Numbered from the stretch's first letter, positions 1 through 6,769 are shown. The stretch: 12,991 nt of DNA from Flammeovirgaceae bacterium UBA2338 (GCA_002344795.1 DDUM01000024.1:24460-37450), one strand, 5' to 3'. Notes: generated by a model not told the origin, from the letters alone. Translations and numbers: made by a program.

Positions 1-132
1 AAATCCTCGCCTGGTACGTATACAGATCAAAATACCTCCCTTTCTTTTCTATCAGCTCATCGTGCTTACCCTGCTCGGCTATCTGTCCTTGTTCTATCAC
101 CAATATCTGATCGGCTTGCCGGATGGTACTCA
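1..132 (-). pseudogene. Duplicated 3' end of an ABC exporter gene (fragment)
   Basis: Read on the minus strand, this stretch encodes the last 43 or so residues of an ABC exporter, from the STIRQAD segment after the H-loop to the C-terminal YQARI. It matches 175-306, the end of the complete gene beside it, at 125 of 132 bases. All seven differences (in Gly, Gly, Leu, Glu, Lys, Gly and Leu codons) are synonymous. The copy is in the same frame as the complete gene, because the offset is 174 nt, but it is separated from it by that gene's TGA and by an in-frame TAA at 134-136. No start codon or remainder of the gene is present on its 5' side. It is therefore a 3' remnant of a second ABC gene, a tandem duplication, or an assembly artefact at the window edge. 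Its own stop would lie just outside the window. Confidence 0.75.
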
Positions 133-306
133 ATTATTTGGCGCGGAAGTTATTTCCGTGCCTTACCAGGCATCAAATCCTCGCCTGGTACGTATACAAA
201 TCAAAATACCTTCCCTTCTTCTCTATCAACTCATCGTGCTTGCCCTGCTCGGCTATCTGCCCTTGTTCTATCACCAATATCTGATCGGCTTGCCGGATGG
301 TACTCA
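1..306. repeat. Imperfect tandem repeat, 174-bp period
   Basis: Positions 1-132 and 175-306 are about 95% identical at an offset of 174 bp, which is 58 codons. The 42-bp spacer (133-174) is not part of the matching segment. The spacer holds two overlapping, mutually exclusive small inverted repeats: GCGCGGAA/TTCCGTGC at 141-148/154-161 (one G-T pair) and TGCCT/AGGCA at 159-163/168-172. Neither is followed by a T-run, so I do not call a terminator. The repeat may continue to the left of the window. Confidence 0.85.
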
Positions 307-1915
307 GCCTGTGCGCAATCACAAAGGTGGTTCTCCCCTTGAGCAACTGCTTCAAGCTGTCCTGTATCAATGCCTCGCTCTCTGTATCCAGACTGGATGT
401 GGCTTCATCCAATAACAGTATGCGGGGGTCTGCCAAGATGGCTCTTGCGATTGTCACCCGCTGGCGTTGTCCGCCAGAAAGTTTGATGCCCCTTTCCCCT
501 ATTACCGTTTCCAGTCCTTTTTCAAACTTGTCGCTAAATTCATTCACATACGCTCCCGCTATGGCTTCCCTCAACTGGTCCTCGCTGGCTTCTGGTTTAG
601 CAAATAAAATGTTCTCGCGAATGGTGCCGTCAAAAAGAAAGTCATCCTGCAACACCACACCCAACTGGCTGCGGTAACTGTCCAGGGAAACCTTAGAGAG
701 GTCGTGCCCATCTATCGTCACCATTCCTGATCCCGGCACTAAAAACGAAGCCGCCAAACCGGCAATGGTGGATTTACCTGAACCGGAGGTTCCCACCAAT
801 GCTGTCACTGATCCCGCGGGTGCTTTAAAATTGATGTCCTTCAACACCTGCTTGTCCTCTTCATAGGCAAATGATACGTCTTTGAATTCGATGTCGCCCT
901 TTATCTCTCCTATCTTAATCGTGCGCACTTCATCATCGTCCTCTACGGGCATGTTCATCAGCTCTTCGGTGCGATCCAACCCTGCAAAGGCTTCGGTAAG
1001 TTGACTGCCTATGTTGCTCATCTGAAAGATGGGTGCAATCAAAAATCCAAGGAAGAAGGCGAACTGGGTCAACTCACCTGCCGTCAATGTTTTTTCCGTA
1101 AGCATGTACCCTCCTATTCCTATAATTCCCACCAGGGCAACACCAAAAAGAAAACTTCCCGTGCTGGTGACAAAACTGGTAGTGGTCAAACTGCTCTTTA
1201 CATTCTGAAAAATCCGTTCTACTCCTTTTTCAAACACCAGGGCTTCTTGTTTGGCGGCATTAAACCCCTTGATCACACGGATCCCTCCAAAGGTTTGCGT
1301 CAACCTGCCCGTTACCTCTGCGGTAATGGCTCCGCGTTCGCGAAAAATGGGGCGAATTTTTCCAAATGCTTTCATGGATATGATTCCGAATAGCCCTAAA
1401 GGAAGAATGGTGAACAGCGTAAGTTTCCAACTGATGCTGATGAGAAAGAACAAACAAATAATTGCCATGAGCACACCTCCTATCAATTGAAGGAAGCCCG
1501 TACCCACCAGGTTGCGCACGCCTTCTACATCCGTCATTACCCTGCTCACCAGTTTTCCTGTTTGCTGATTGTCAAAGAAGCGGGTAGGTAAACGCAACAA
1601 ATGCTTTTGTACGTTGGCACGCAAGACGGAAATCAAATGCTGTGCTTCTACACTCAGCAGCATGGTCAATGCATAGGAAACCACGGCCGATATCAATATA
1701 GAAGCCGACACACCCACCAAAATGAGTTTCAGGTTAGAGAAATCTCCTTTTCCGATCACATCGTCTATGATGGGCTTTACCGAATACGGCAACACAATGG
1801 AGGAAGCCCTGCTGATGATGATCAGCACAAATCCCAGTAGCAATAATTTTCTTCTTGGCCACACAATGGTCTTGAAGACCTTGGCCATGTTTATTTTACC
1901 TTTCTTTTCTCCCAT
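173..1915 (-). CDS. MsbA-type ABC exporter, fused membrane and ATPase domains
   Basis: This is a half-transporter expected to work as a homodimer in the inner membrane, exporting lipid A-like lipids or other hydrophobic compounds; the substrate cannot be read from the sequence. Residues 20-310 form the six-helix type I exporter membrane domain, with the QTGKLVSRVMTDVEGVR coupling segment near 118-133. Residues 340-580 form the ATPase. It is complete: Walker A GTSGSGKST (375-383), Q-loop Q423, signature LSGGQ (479-483), Walker B ILLLDE (499-504), D-loop SSLD (507-510) and H-loop H535. The length of 580 aa is normal for MsbA-like proteins. The start is uncertain: Met1 has no Shine-Dalgarno sequence, while Met10 (ATG at 1888) follows AAAGG and an A-rich run. 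A perfect 16-bp palindrome lies 18 nt upstream of Met1. The gene is transcribed away from the aminotransferase gene. A near-copy of its 3' end follows it. Confidence 0.93.
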   Translation of the reverse strand: MGEKKGKINMAKVFKTIVWPRRKLLLLGFVLIIISRASSIVLPYSVKPIIDDVIGKGDFSNLKLILVGVSASILISAVVSYALTMLLSVEAQHLISVLRANVQKHLLRLPTRFFDNQQTGKLVSRVMTDVEGVRNLVGTGFLQLIGGVLMAIICLFFLISISWKLTLFTILPLGLFGIISMKAFGKIRPIFRERGAITAEVTGRLTQTFGGIRVIKGFNAAKQEALVFEKGVERIFQNVKSSLTTTSFVTSTGSFLFGVALVGIIGIGGYMLTEKTLTAGELTQFAFFLGFLIAPIFQMSNIGSQLTEAFAGLDRTEELMNMPVEDDDEVRTIKIGEIKGDIEFKDVSFAYEEDKQVLKDINFKAPAGSVTALVGTSGSGKSTIAGLAASFLVPGSGMVTIDGHDLSKVSLDSYRSQLGVVLQDDFLFDGTIRENILFAKPEASEDQLREAIAGAYVNEFSDKFEKGLETVIGERGIKLSGGQRQRVTIARAILADPRILLLDEATSSLDTESEALIQDSLKQLLKGRTTFVIAHRLSTIRQADQILVIEQGQIAEQGKHDELIEKKGRYFDLYTYQARI

Positions 1916-1933
1916 AATGAACTTTTATAAATG

Positions 1934-1949
1934 CCCTTTGCGCAAAGGG
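1934..1949. promoter_or_regulatory. Perfect 16-bp palindrome in the ABC exporter leader
   Basis: The sequence CCCTTTGCGCAAAGGG is a perfect palindrome placed 18 nt before the exporter ATG, inside the exporter/aminotransferase intergenic region. It could be an operator for a dimeric regulator, or an RNA hairpin close to the ribosome-binding region. With a one-base bulge the pairing extends by one more G-C pair (1933 with 1951). No regulator gene is adjacent, so the role is inferred. Confidence 0.4.
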
Positions 1950-2143
1950 GCTTTAGATGTGGTTAAACGCTTGTGCAAATAAAGTAATAATGCCTACGGA
2001 GTATAGTCGAAAGTGAGAAAGAAATATTGCAACACCTCCTCTTCGGTATCTGCGTTTGATACCAATAATCAAAAACACGCGTCTCCGCGCTCTCTTCTCC
2101 CTTTTATTTGCTAAAATGCGGTTGAGTAATAATTCAAATACCT
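1950..2143. other. Divergent intergenic region, exporter/aminotransferase
   Basis: This segment must hold promoters for both divergent genes, but no clear -33/-7 pair is visible for either. Two weak structures are present. The 9-mer TTTATTTGC occurs in inverted orientation at 1975-1983 (minus) and 2103-2111 (plus), each facing its own gene, and loosely resembles the Bacteroidota -7 box. A 6-bp inverted repeat, GGTATC/GATACC, lies at 2045-2050/2058-2063. No small ORF is convincing. Confidence 0.35.
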
Positions 2144-3373
2144 ATGCCTAAAAGTACTTTTGATTCAGCTGCCATCCGAAATCAGTTCCCATCACTAAAA
2201 AGAAAACACAATGGCCATCCCATGGTTTTTCTGGATGGCCCTGGCGGCACACAGGTGCCAAAGTCCGTTGTTGATGCTATGGTCAACTACTACAGCACAT
2301 CGAACGCCAATTCACACGGTGCGTTTGTCACGGCTATGGAAACGGATGATACTATCCACGGTATGCGCGAGGCGATGGCCGCTTACCTGAATGCGGAAGG
2401 CCCTGAGTGTATTTCTATAGGTCAGAACATGACCACCTTAAATTTCTCTTTGGCGAGGGCCATGGCCAGAATTTTACAACCGGGCGATGAAGTACTCATC
2501 ACAAAACTGGATCACGAAGCCAACCGCGGTCCGTGGCTTACCTTGCGTGAAGCAGGCATCGATGTAAGAGAAGTCAACCTGCTCCCCAACGGCACCCTGG
2601 ACTATGACGACTTCAAAGAAAAGATCAACGAACACACCCGATTGGTGGCCATGGGAATGTCTTCCAATTGTATTGGTACGGTCAACGATTTTAAACTAGC
2701 AAGAAAGCTTACGTACGAATACAACGCGTGGCTGTTGTTGGATGCCGTGCATTACGCACCCCACTTTGCCATTGATGTGCAAGACATCGGCTGCGACTTT
2801 TTGCTGTGTTCTGCATACAAGTTTTATGGCCCGCATGTGGGATTGCTTTACGCCAAGCCGGGCACACTGGATCGAATTCCTACCGACCGGCTTCGTGTAG
2901 CGGGACAGGCTGCTCCTGAATCCATAGAGACTGGCACATTGAACCATGCCGCCATTGCTGGAGTAAAAGCAGCGGTGGACTTCATCGCCACCTTTGGTAA
3001 GGGCAAGACCCTGCGGGACAAGATCACCAGCGCTTTTGATACTATCGGCAAGCATGAATTTGAGTTGGCCAGTTATCTTTATAAAAAGATCAAAGTACTG
3101 CCCGGTGTTACCATTGTGGGTCAGGATTTTTCTAAAACCACACGTACCCCTACTGTATCGTTCACATTAAAAGGTAAAACTCCACTCCAGGTGTGTGAAC
3201 ATCTTGCCAAAAAAAATATCTGCGCGTGGGATGGACACTTTTATGCCATACGCGCCATCGAGTCGTTGGGACTATTGGAAAAGGGTGGTGTTACCCGCCT
3301 GGGTATTTCCATTTACAATACCAAAGCAGAAATGGATCTCGTTATTGCTGAGATCAAAAAACTGACCGTGTAA
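2144..3373 (+). CDS. Class V aminotransferase, cysteine desulfurase-like (VC1184 type)
   Basis: A PLP-dependent fold type I enzyme, 409 aa, cytoplasmic with no signal peptide. The N-terminal LDGPGGTQVP motif (30-39) is characteristic of the cysteine-desulfurase-like VC1184 subfamily. The predicted PLP lysine is K226 in SAYKFYGPH, the aspartate that pairs with the pyridine nitrogen is D200 in LLLDAVHY, and the ring-stacking histidine is H124 in LDHEAN. True SufS-type desulfurases have a GHHCA loop; here the equivalent loop is GHFYA (364-368), so the sulfur-accepting cysteine is absent. C360 lies four residues before that loop and might be checked as a substitute. The C-terminal RLGISIYNT segment is also typical of the subfamily. 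I therefore call it a PLP enzyme of unsettled reaction, not a proven desulfurase. No suf or isc genes are nearby. The ATG is the first in-frame start and has an A/T-rich leader. Confidence 0.9.
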   Translation: MPKSTFDSAAIRNQFPSLKRKHNGHPMVFLDGPGGTQVPKSVVDAMVNYYSTSNANSHGAFVTAMETDDTIHGMREAMAAYLNAEGPECISIGQNMTTLNFSLARAMARILQPGDEVLITKLDHEANRGPWLTLREAGIDVREVNLLPNGTLDYDDFKEKINEHTRLVAMGMSSNCIGTVNDFKLARKLTYEYNAWLLLDAVHYAPHFAIDVQDIGCDFLLCSAYKFYGPHVGLLYAKPGTLDRIPTDRLRVAGQAAPESIETGTLNHAAIAGVKAAVDFIATFGKGKTLRDKITSAFDTIGKHEFELASYLYKKIKVLPGVTIVGQDFSKTTRTPTVSFTLKGKTPLQVCEHLAKKNICAWDGHFYAIRAIESLGLLEKGGVTRLGISIYNTKAEMDLVIAEIKKLTV

Positions 3374-3376
3374 AAA

Positions 3377-5008
3377 CTAATTTGCTGGTGCCCCGGCCGT
3401 TCCTTCCCAATCGGGATCAGCGGCACCATACCAGGTTTTGGTTTTTGCATCGTAGTAGATACCATGCACGCGACCAAAGCTTGCAGGTCTGTCAATTTCT
3501 TTCACTGGTAAGCCCCATGCTTTGAACTGAGCAATATCATCTCTTGTCCATGAAGTACCTAGGTGTGTTTCTACCAGCATGGAAGAGTCGGAGGCATGCA
3601 CACGTCCCGCAGCCAATGCCTGAGGCAATTCCATATCCCTATCGATAAAACGGCTTATGGCTTGCGCTACGGCTGTCACGATCATACTACCGCCTGCAGC
3701 GCCCAACACCAGGTAAGGCTGGCCATCTTTGGTAACAATGAAAGGTGCAATATGTGAGGACGCACGTTGGCCGGGTTGAATGTCTCCCAGGTATCCACCC
3801 ATGGTAGAAGCGTATAAAAATCCAAGTCCGGGTGTAACCACCTTCGACCCCATGTTGGGCCCGAGCGACTGAGTAAGGGCAATCACATTACCATTCCTGT
3901 CTGCTGCTGAAAGATGTGTAGTATGACCTCCCAACGCCATCCACGATGCTGGGATTTGTTCAGTTTGCAGGTGGGCTGCCTTAGGCAACGTTTCCTCCAC
4001 AATCATGTCTGCCAATTTTTTTGCATATGCCTTGTCTGTCAAATGACGGGCATTCTCTTCAGTTTCCTGCGAATCCCTGTCGTCATAGGCCAGTTGATTG
4101 GCTTTGTACACTATCCTTCCCCACTCTGCTTCACTTACTTCATCCAATGGAAAGTTCTCCATGATCTGTAGCATCTCAATCACGATGGCTCCGTAAGAAG
4201 GCATCCACAGGCCGTTCAATCCATATCCGCGATAATCACCCGTCACGATCATGGACTTATTAACGGTATAGGAAGCAAGTGATATACTGTCCAGATAACC
4301 GCCATTTGCACTGATGTCTGCTACCATCTTTTTGGCCAACGCGCCTTTATAAAACACATCGGCTCCCTCATCGCGGATGAGTCTCAGGGTGGTGGCCAGG
4401 TCTTTCTGAATAAACATTTCTCCTGCCTGATGGATCGTGTCTCCATTCAAAAAATATTGAGATGTTCCTTTAAATTTTCTGATTGTTTCGATTGCACCTG
4501 ACCTGCGTTGTGCTTCACCAGGCAAAACGTGATAACCTTCTTCGGCCAGTTGGATAGCGGGCTCCATCACCTCTGCGAGCGTAAGAGTACCTTGTTCGCT
4601 GAGCAGTGTCACGAGTCCTTTAACCACTCCGGGAACACCAATGGTGGGATATCCATAAGCCGCTTTTGTGGCTGTAGTTTGATCATAGGTAAGAGGTGCT
4701 TGTGTGGTGGCATCATAACCGCTTACCATTCCATCCGAAGCTCTTACGATGGCTTGCAATCTTCCGCCAAGGCCACTCATGGTGGGCTCTACCACGGCCA
4801 AAGCAAAGCCAGCAGCTACTGCAGCATCGATGGCATTACCACCTTTTTCAAGGATAGCAGTGCCTGCCGCTGTTGCCAGTGGATGCGCTGTGACCACCAT
4901 TCCATTGGGTGACGCAGCACTTTGTTGGTTTTCGGATTGTTTGGGTTGGCATGCCCCTGCCAAAAGCAGTGCCAGCACGAGTAAAGATTGGGTCAGGTAT
5001 GAATTCAT
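3377..5008 (-). CDS. Gamma-glutamyltransferase-family Ntn hydrolase, lipoprotein
   Basis: This is a 543-aa member of the GGT family, which cleaves itself before a threonine to give two subunits. I chose Met at 5008 over the ATG at 5044 because it begins a signal peptide (MNSYLTQSLLVLALLLAGAC) with a somewhat atypical lipobox before C20. A Gln/Ser-rich linker follows, implying a lipoprotein of the periplasm or outer membrane. The processing site is HTTHLSAAD, with T363 the predicted nucleophile. The SS pair (417-418) and the GG pair (439-440) of the active site are kept. Compared with E. coli GGT, residues that bind the gamma-glutamyl group are changed: R114 to T101, N411 to G383, Q430 to T402 and D433 to G405. 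The family assignment is firm, but glutathione or another gamma-glutamyl compound may not be the substrate. It ends 3 nt from the convergent aminotransferase stop, and a TATCTTAG box lies just before the start. Confidence 0.88.
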   Translation of the reverse strand: MNSYLTQSLLVLALLLAGACQPKQSENQQSAASPNGMVVTAHPLATAAGTAILEKGGNAIDAAVAAGFALAVVEPTMSGLGGRLQAIVRASDGMVSGYDATTQAPLTYDQTTATKAAYGYPTIGVPGVVKGLVTLLSEQGTLTLAEVMEPAIQLAEEGYHVLPGEAQRRSGAIETIRKFKGTSQYFLNGDTIHQAGEMFIQKDLATTLRLIRDEGADVFYKGALAKKMVADISANGGYLDSISLASYTVNKSMIVTGDYRGYGLNGLWMPSYGAIVIEMLQIMENFPLDEVSEAEWGRIVYKANQLAYDDRDSQETEENARHLTDKAYAKKLADMIVEETLPKAAHLQTEQIPASWMALGGHTTHLSAADRNGNVIALTQSLGPNMGSKVVTPGLGFLYASTMGGYLGDIQPGQRASSHIAPFIVTKDGQPYLVLGAAGGSMIVTAVAQAISRFIDRDMELPQALAAGRVHASDSSMLVETHLGTSWTRDDIAQFKAWGLPVKEIDRPASFGRVHGIYYDAKTKTWYGAADPDWEGTAGAPAN

Positions 5009-5012
5009 GCAA

Positions 5013-5020
5013 CTAAGATA
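5013..5020 (-). promoter_or_regulatory. Candidate -7 box for the GGT-like gene
   Basis: On the minus strand TATCTTAG fits the Bacteroidota TAnnTTTG -7 consensus with one mismatch. A TGG that could stand in for the -33 TTG lies 20 nt further upstream (5041-5043). The box ends only 4 nt before the preferred ATG at 5008, so a transcript from it would be nearly leaderless; alternatively a promoter further upstream is used. Confidence 0.3.
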
Positions 5021-5060
5021 ACACTTCGCTCGGAAGTTCCCCATCTCATTTTACAAACGG

Positions 5061-5090
5061 AAAAATCGGCACGGTGAACATCCGATTTTT
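5061..5090. terminator. Perfect 9-bp inverted repeat with T-run, terminator-like
   Basis: AAAAATCGG (5061-5069) and CCGATTTTT (5082-5090) are exact reverse complements around a 12-nt loop and end in five T on both strands, the form of a bidirectional terminator. The position is odd: it lies between two divergent genes, 53 bp upstream of the GGT-like start and about 150 bp upstream of the H1-like start, where no gene ends. It could be an attenuator in the GGT-like leader, an insulator between promoters, or an operator. Confidence 0.45.
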
Positions 5091-5238
5091 GGGGTAGATA
5101 TAGCGGCCGATCAAGTGCCCAGTATTTGTTAACTGAAAAATTAATGCACAAATAATTCGTAGTTTAAAACCATTAACTAAATTCGCAACAAATTTGGAAT
5201 TATATTTCCACGTTAAAACAAAACACAACACAAAACAA

Positions 5239-5580
5239 ATGGCAAAAAAAGCAAAAAAAGCCGCTAAAAAATCGAAAGCAAAAGCTAAGAAAGCGGTTAA
5301 GAAATCAGCAAAGAAAAAGGTAGCAAAGAAGGCTACTAAGAAAGCTGCGAAAAAAGCTAAGGCAAAGAAGCCAGCTAAGAAGGCTACTAAGAAAGCCGCA
5401 AAAAAAGCTACCAAAAAATCAGCTAAGAAAGCGGTGAAAAAGGCAGCAAAAAAATCTTCTTCAAAGAAGAAAAGTGCTCCTAAGAAAAAGAAGTCTGCAC
5501 CAAAAGCAGCAACTCCTGCACCGGTAGCACCTGCTACTCCAGGCATGGACACTAACTCAGGTGGATTGGGATTCATGTAA
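5239..5580 (+). CDS. Lys/Ala-rich histone H1-like DNA-binding protein
   Basis: A 113-aa protein whose first 80 or so residues are almost only Lys and Ala with some Ser and Thr, in KKA, KKS and KAK repeats (AKKATKKAAKK occurs repeatedly). This resembles the C-terminal tail of eukaryotic histone H1 and bacterial H1-like proteins such as HctB or AlgP. It should bind DNA non-specifically through charge and help compact the nucleoid. The C-terminus switches to Pro/Ala and then to an uncharged MDTNSGGLGFM end, with no globular domain visible. I chose ATG 5239 over 5194 because the upstream residues do not fit the repeat and the leader before 5239 is the A/C-rich type common in Bacteroidota. A 20-bp exact DNA repeat (5326-5345 and 5377-5396, 51 bp apart) suggests growth by internal duplication. 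A strong terminator follows, so it is probably monocistronic. Confidence 0.85.
   Translation: MAKKAKKAAKKSKAKAKKAVKKSAKKKVAKKATKKAAKKAKAKKPAKKATKKAAKKATKKSAKKAVKKAAKKSSSKKKSAPKKKKSAPKAATPAPVAPATPGMDTNSGGLGFM
5326..5396 (+). repeat. Internal 51-bp-period repeat in the H1-like gene
   Basis: The 20-mer starting AAGAAGGCTACTAAG occurs exactly at 5326-5345 and again at 5377-5396, an offset of 51 bp or 17 codons. It encodes the same KKATKKA segment each time. This is long enough to allow in-frame expansion or contraction by slippage or recombination. Confidence 0.75.
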
Positions 5581-5596
5581 TACTCAGTTCACAATC

Positions 5597-5633
5597 AAAA
5601 AAAAGCGGAATGGACAACCTTTCCGCTTTTTTT
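5597..5633. terminator. Bidirectional rho-independent terminator after the H1-like gene
   Basis: GCGGAA (5605-5610) and TTCCGC (5621-5626) form the GC-rich stem around a 10-nt loop. The stem is flanked by eight A on one side and seven T on the other, giving up to 13 base pairs and a U-tract in both directions. It begins 17 nt after the H1-like stop codon. Confidence 0.92.
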
Positions 5634-5860
5634 ATGATCAAACTTCACACACTTAATTGCCATCAGACCACCGAGAATCGATTCAAAATGGCTAATTTGT
5701 GGCTCCTTAAAAATACAGATCTCCAGTGCTGCTTTAAGTGCTTATTTTGATGATCTTTCACAAAGGAACTTTCTAAAATCTTGATAAAGACACCTGCCAA
5801 TAGAACTAAAATTGCAGGCAAAACGATAGTAACAATAAACAAATAAACGCATCAAACAAT
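5634..5860. other. Intergenic region before the SPFH gene
   Basis: There are 227 bp with no convincing coding sequence; the only plus-strand ATG frame of note (5688-5750) is 20 codons and not credible. The region presumably carries the SPFH promoter. TAAAATTG near 5802-5809, with a TTG 23 nt before it, is a weak candidate. The last 40 nt are A-rich, a common leader type in this phylum. Confidence 0.4.
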
Positions 5861-6676
5861 ATGAACAATCGCAAATTACCCATCGTCATTCTTGCCATCG
5901 TTGGATTCATCATTTTTATGGCACTCTCTTCCAGCCTCTTTTACACTATTGAAGCCACAGAAAGAGCCGTGATCTTCTATCCCTTCGGAGACGGATTAGA
6001 CAAAGAGAATGTGAAGACTCCCGGCATTCACTTTAAAGCTCCGTGGAATGACGTCTACGTTTATCGCGTAAATGAAACCAACTCAGAAGAGAAGATGGAT
6101 GTGCTGGACAAAAGTGGTCTCTCTATTCATATCGATATGAGCGTTCGTTTCTATCCGCTTCCTGAGAAGATAGGCTATGTGCATGAAAATTTCACAAGAG
6201 ATTACGTTAACATCCTCGTGATTCCCGAAGTACGATCCACCGTACGTCAGGTAATGGGAAGATTTACTGCCGAGGAAATTTATTCCACCAAGCGCGCAGA
6301 AGTGGAACTGGCCATTAAAACTGAAACTGAAGAAACCCTAGGTAAAAATTATGTGCATGCAACAGCTGTGCTGATTCGCTCCATTGAACTCCCTGCCCAG
6401 ATCAAAGGGGCAATTGAGGACAAACTTCAGCAGGAACAAGAGGCCCTGGCCTACCAGTTCCGCTTGGACAGAGAAAGAAGTGAGGCTGAACGTAAAAAAA
6501 TTGCCGCTGAGGGTGAGTCACGAGCCAACCTTATCATCAACAACAGCTTAACCAATAATTTGCTGAAAATGAGAGGGATAGAGGCCACTCTGGAATTGGC
6601 CAAGTCGCCCAATTCAAAGGTAGTGGTGATCGGCTCTGGCAAAGATGGCCTACCCATGATCCTTGGCAATAACTAA
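5861..6676 (+). CDS. SPFH/band 7 (prohibitin-like) membrane protein
   Basis: A 271-aa protein with one N-terminal membrane anchor (about residues 7-28, after the basic start MNNRK), then an SPFH/band 7 domain (about 30-190) and a charged coiled coil (about 185-225, QQEQEALAYQ through RKKIAAEGES). The TERAVIFYPFGDG and TPGIHFKAPW segments are typical of the prohibitin branch of the family. Such proteins build large ring- or cage-shaped assemblies at the inner membrane; HflK/HflC in E. coli cage the protease FtsH. This is a single gene, not an HflK/HflC pair, and no protease or NfeD gene is adjacent, so its partner is unknown. The ORF starts at an ATG with an A-rich leader. Spacing suggests transcription separate from the citrate synthase gene 93 bp downstream. 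Confidence 0.9.
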   Translation: MNNRKLPIVILAIVGFIIFMALSSSLFYTIEATERAVIFYPFGDGLDKENVKTPGIHFKAPWNDVYVYRVNETNSEEKMDVLDKSGLSIHIDMSVRFYPLPEKIGYVHENFTRDYVNILVIPEVRSTVRQVMGRFTAEEIYSTKRAEVELAIKTETEETLGKNYVHATAVLIRSIELPAQIKGAIEDKLQQEQEALAYQFRLDRERSEAERKKIAAEGESRANLIINNSLTNNLLKMRGIEATLELAKSPNSKVVVIGSGKDGLPMILGNN

Positions 6677-6685
6677 CTCGTAATA

Positions 6686-6711
6686 AATACCTTAGAGTAT
6701 TTTCATCTAAG
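6686..6711 (+). terminator. Two mutually exclusive small hairpins after the SPFH gene
   Basis: AATAC/GTATT (6686-6690 and 6697-6701) and CTTAGA/TCTAAG (6691-6696 and 6706-6711) overlap and cannot form together. They begin about 10 nt after the SPFH stop codon and lie before the candidate citrate synthase promoter. They are A/T-rich with no T-run, so a terminator role is only possible. Confidence 0.25.
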
Positions 6712-6723
6712 TGACGATAAAGC

Positions 6724-6731
6724 TATTTTAG
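6724..6731 (+). promoter_or_regulatory. Candidate -7 box for citrate synthase
   Basis: TATTTTAG fits TAnnTTTG with one mismatch and lies 38 nt before the citrate synthase ATG. A TTT at 6701-6703, 20 nt upstream, is the nearest match to the -33 TTG. A purine-rich AGAAGAAGAG stretch just before the ATG may help ribosome binding. Confidence 0.35.
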
Positions 6732-6769
6732 GGGGTAAAGTTTAAAGTAAAAAATTATAGAAGAAGAGT

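Noticed and set aside
133..174. Terminator after the ABC exporter
   Set aside because: The two small inverted repeats overlap each other, have 5-8 bp stems and no T-run, so termination cannot be claimed.
62..415. Plus-strand open frame of 117 codons containing two near-identical segments
   Set aside because: It is antisense to the ABC exporter end and its duplicated copy. The protein-level conservation is on the minus strand (all seven differences are synonymous there), so this frame only reflects the repeat.
2696..3055. Minus-strand open frame of 119 codons inside the aminotransferase gene
   Set aside because: It lies wholly inside a gene with strong family motifs on the other strand and shows no recognisable domain.
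5009..5044. Twelve-codon N-terminal extension of the GGT-like protein from the ATG at 5044
   Set aside because: The extension would put charged and polar residues before a clear signal peptide that begins at the next Met (5008), and it would overlap the candidate -7 box.
5046..5576. Minus-strand open frame of 176 codons rich in Phe and Ala, resembling a membrane protein
   Set aside because: It is the reverse complement of the Lys/Ala repeat: AAG and AAA codons read backwards give CTT and TTT, and GCx gives xGC. Stop codons are rare there by composition, and nothing conserved is visible.
5688..5750. Small plus-strand frame starting MANLWLLKN, 20 codons
   Set aside because: Too short, with three Cys and no recognised family, no ribosome-binding sequence, and located in an ordinary leader region.
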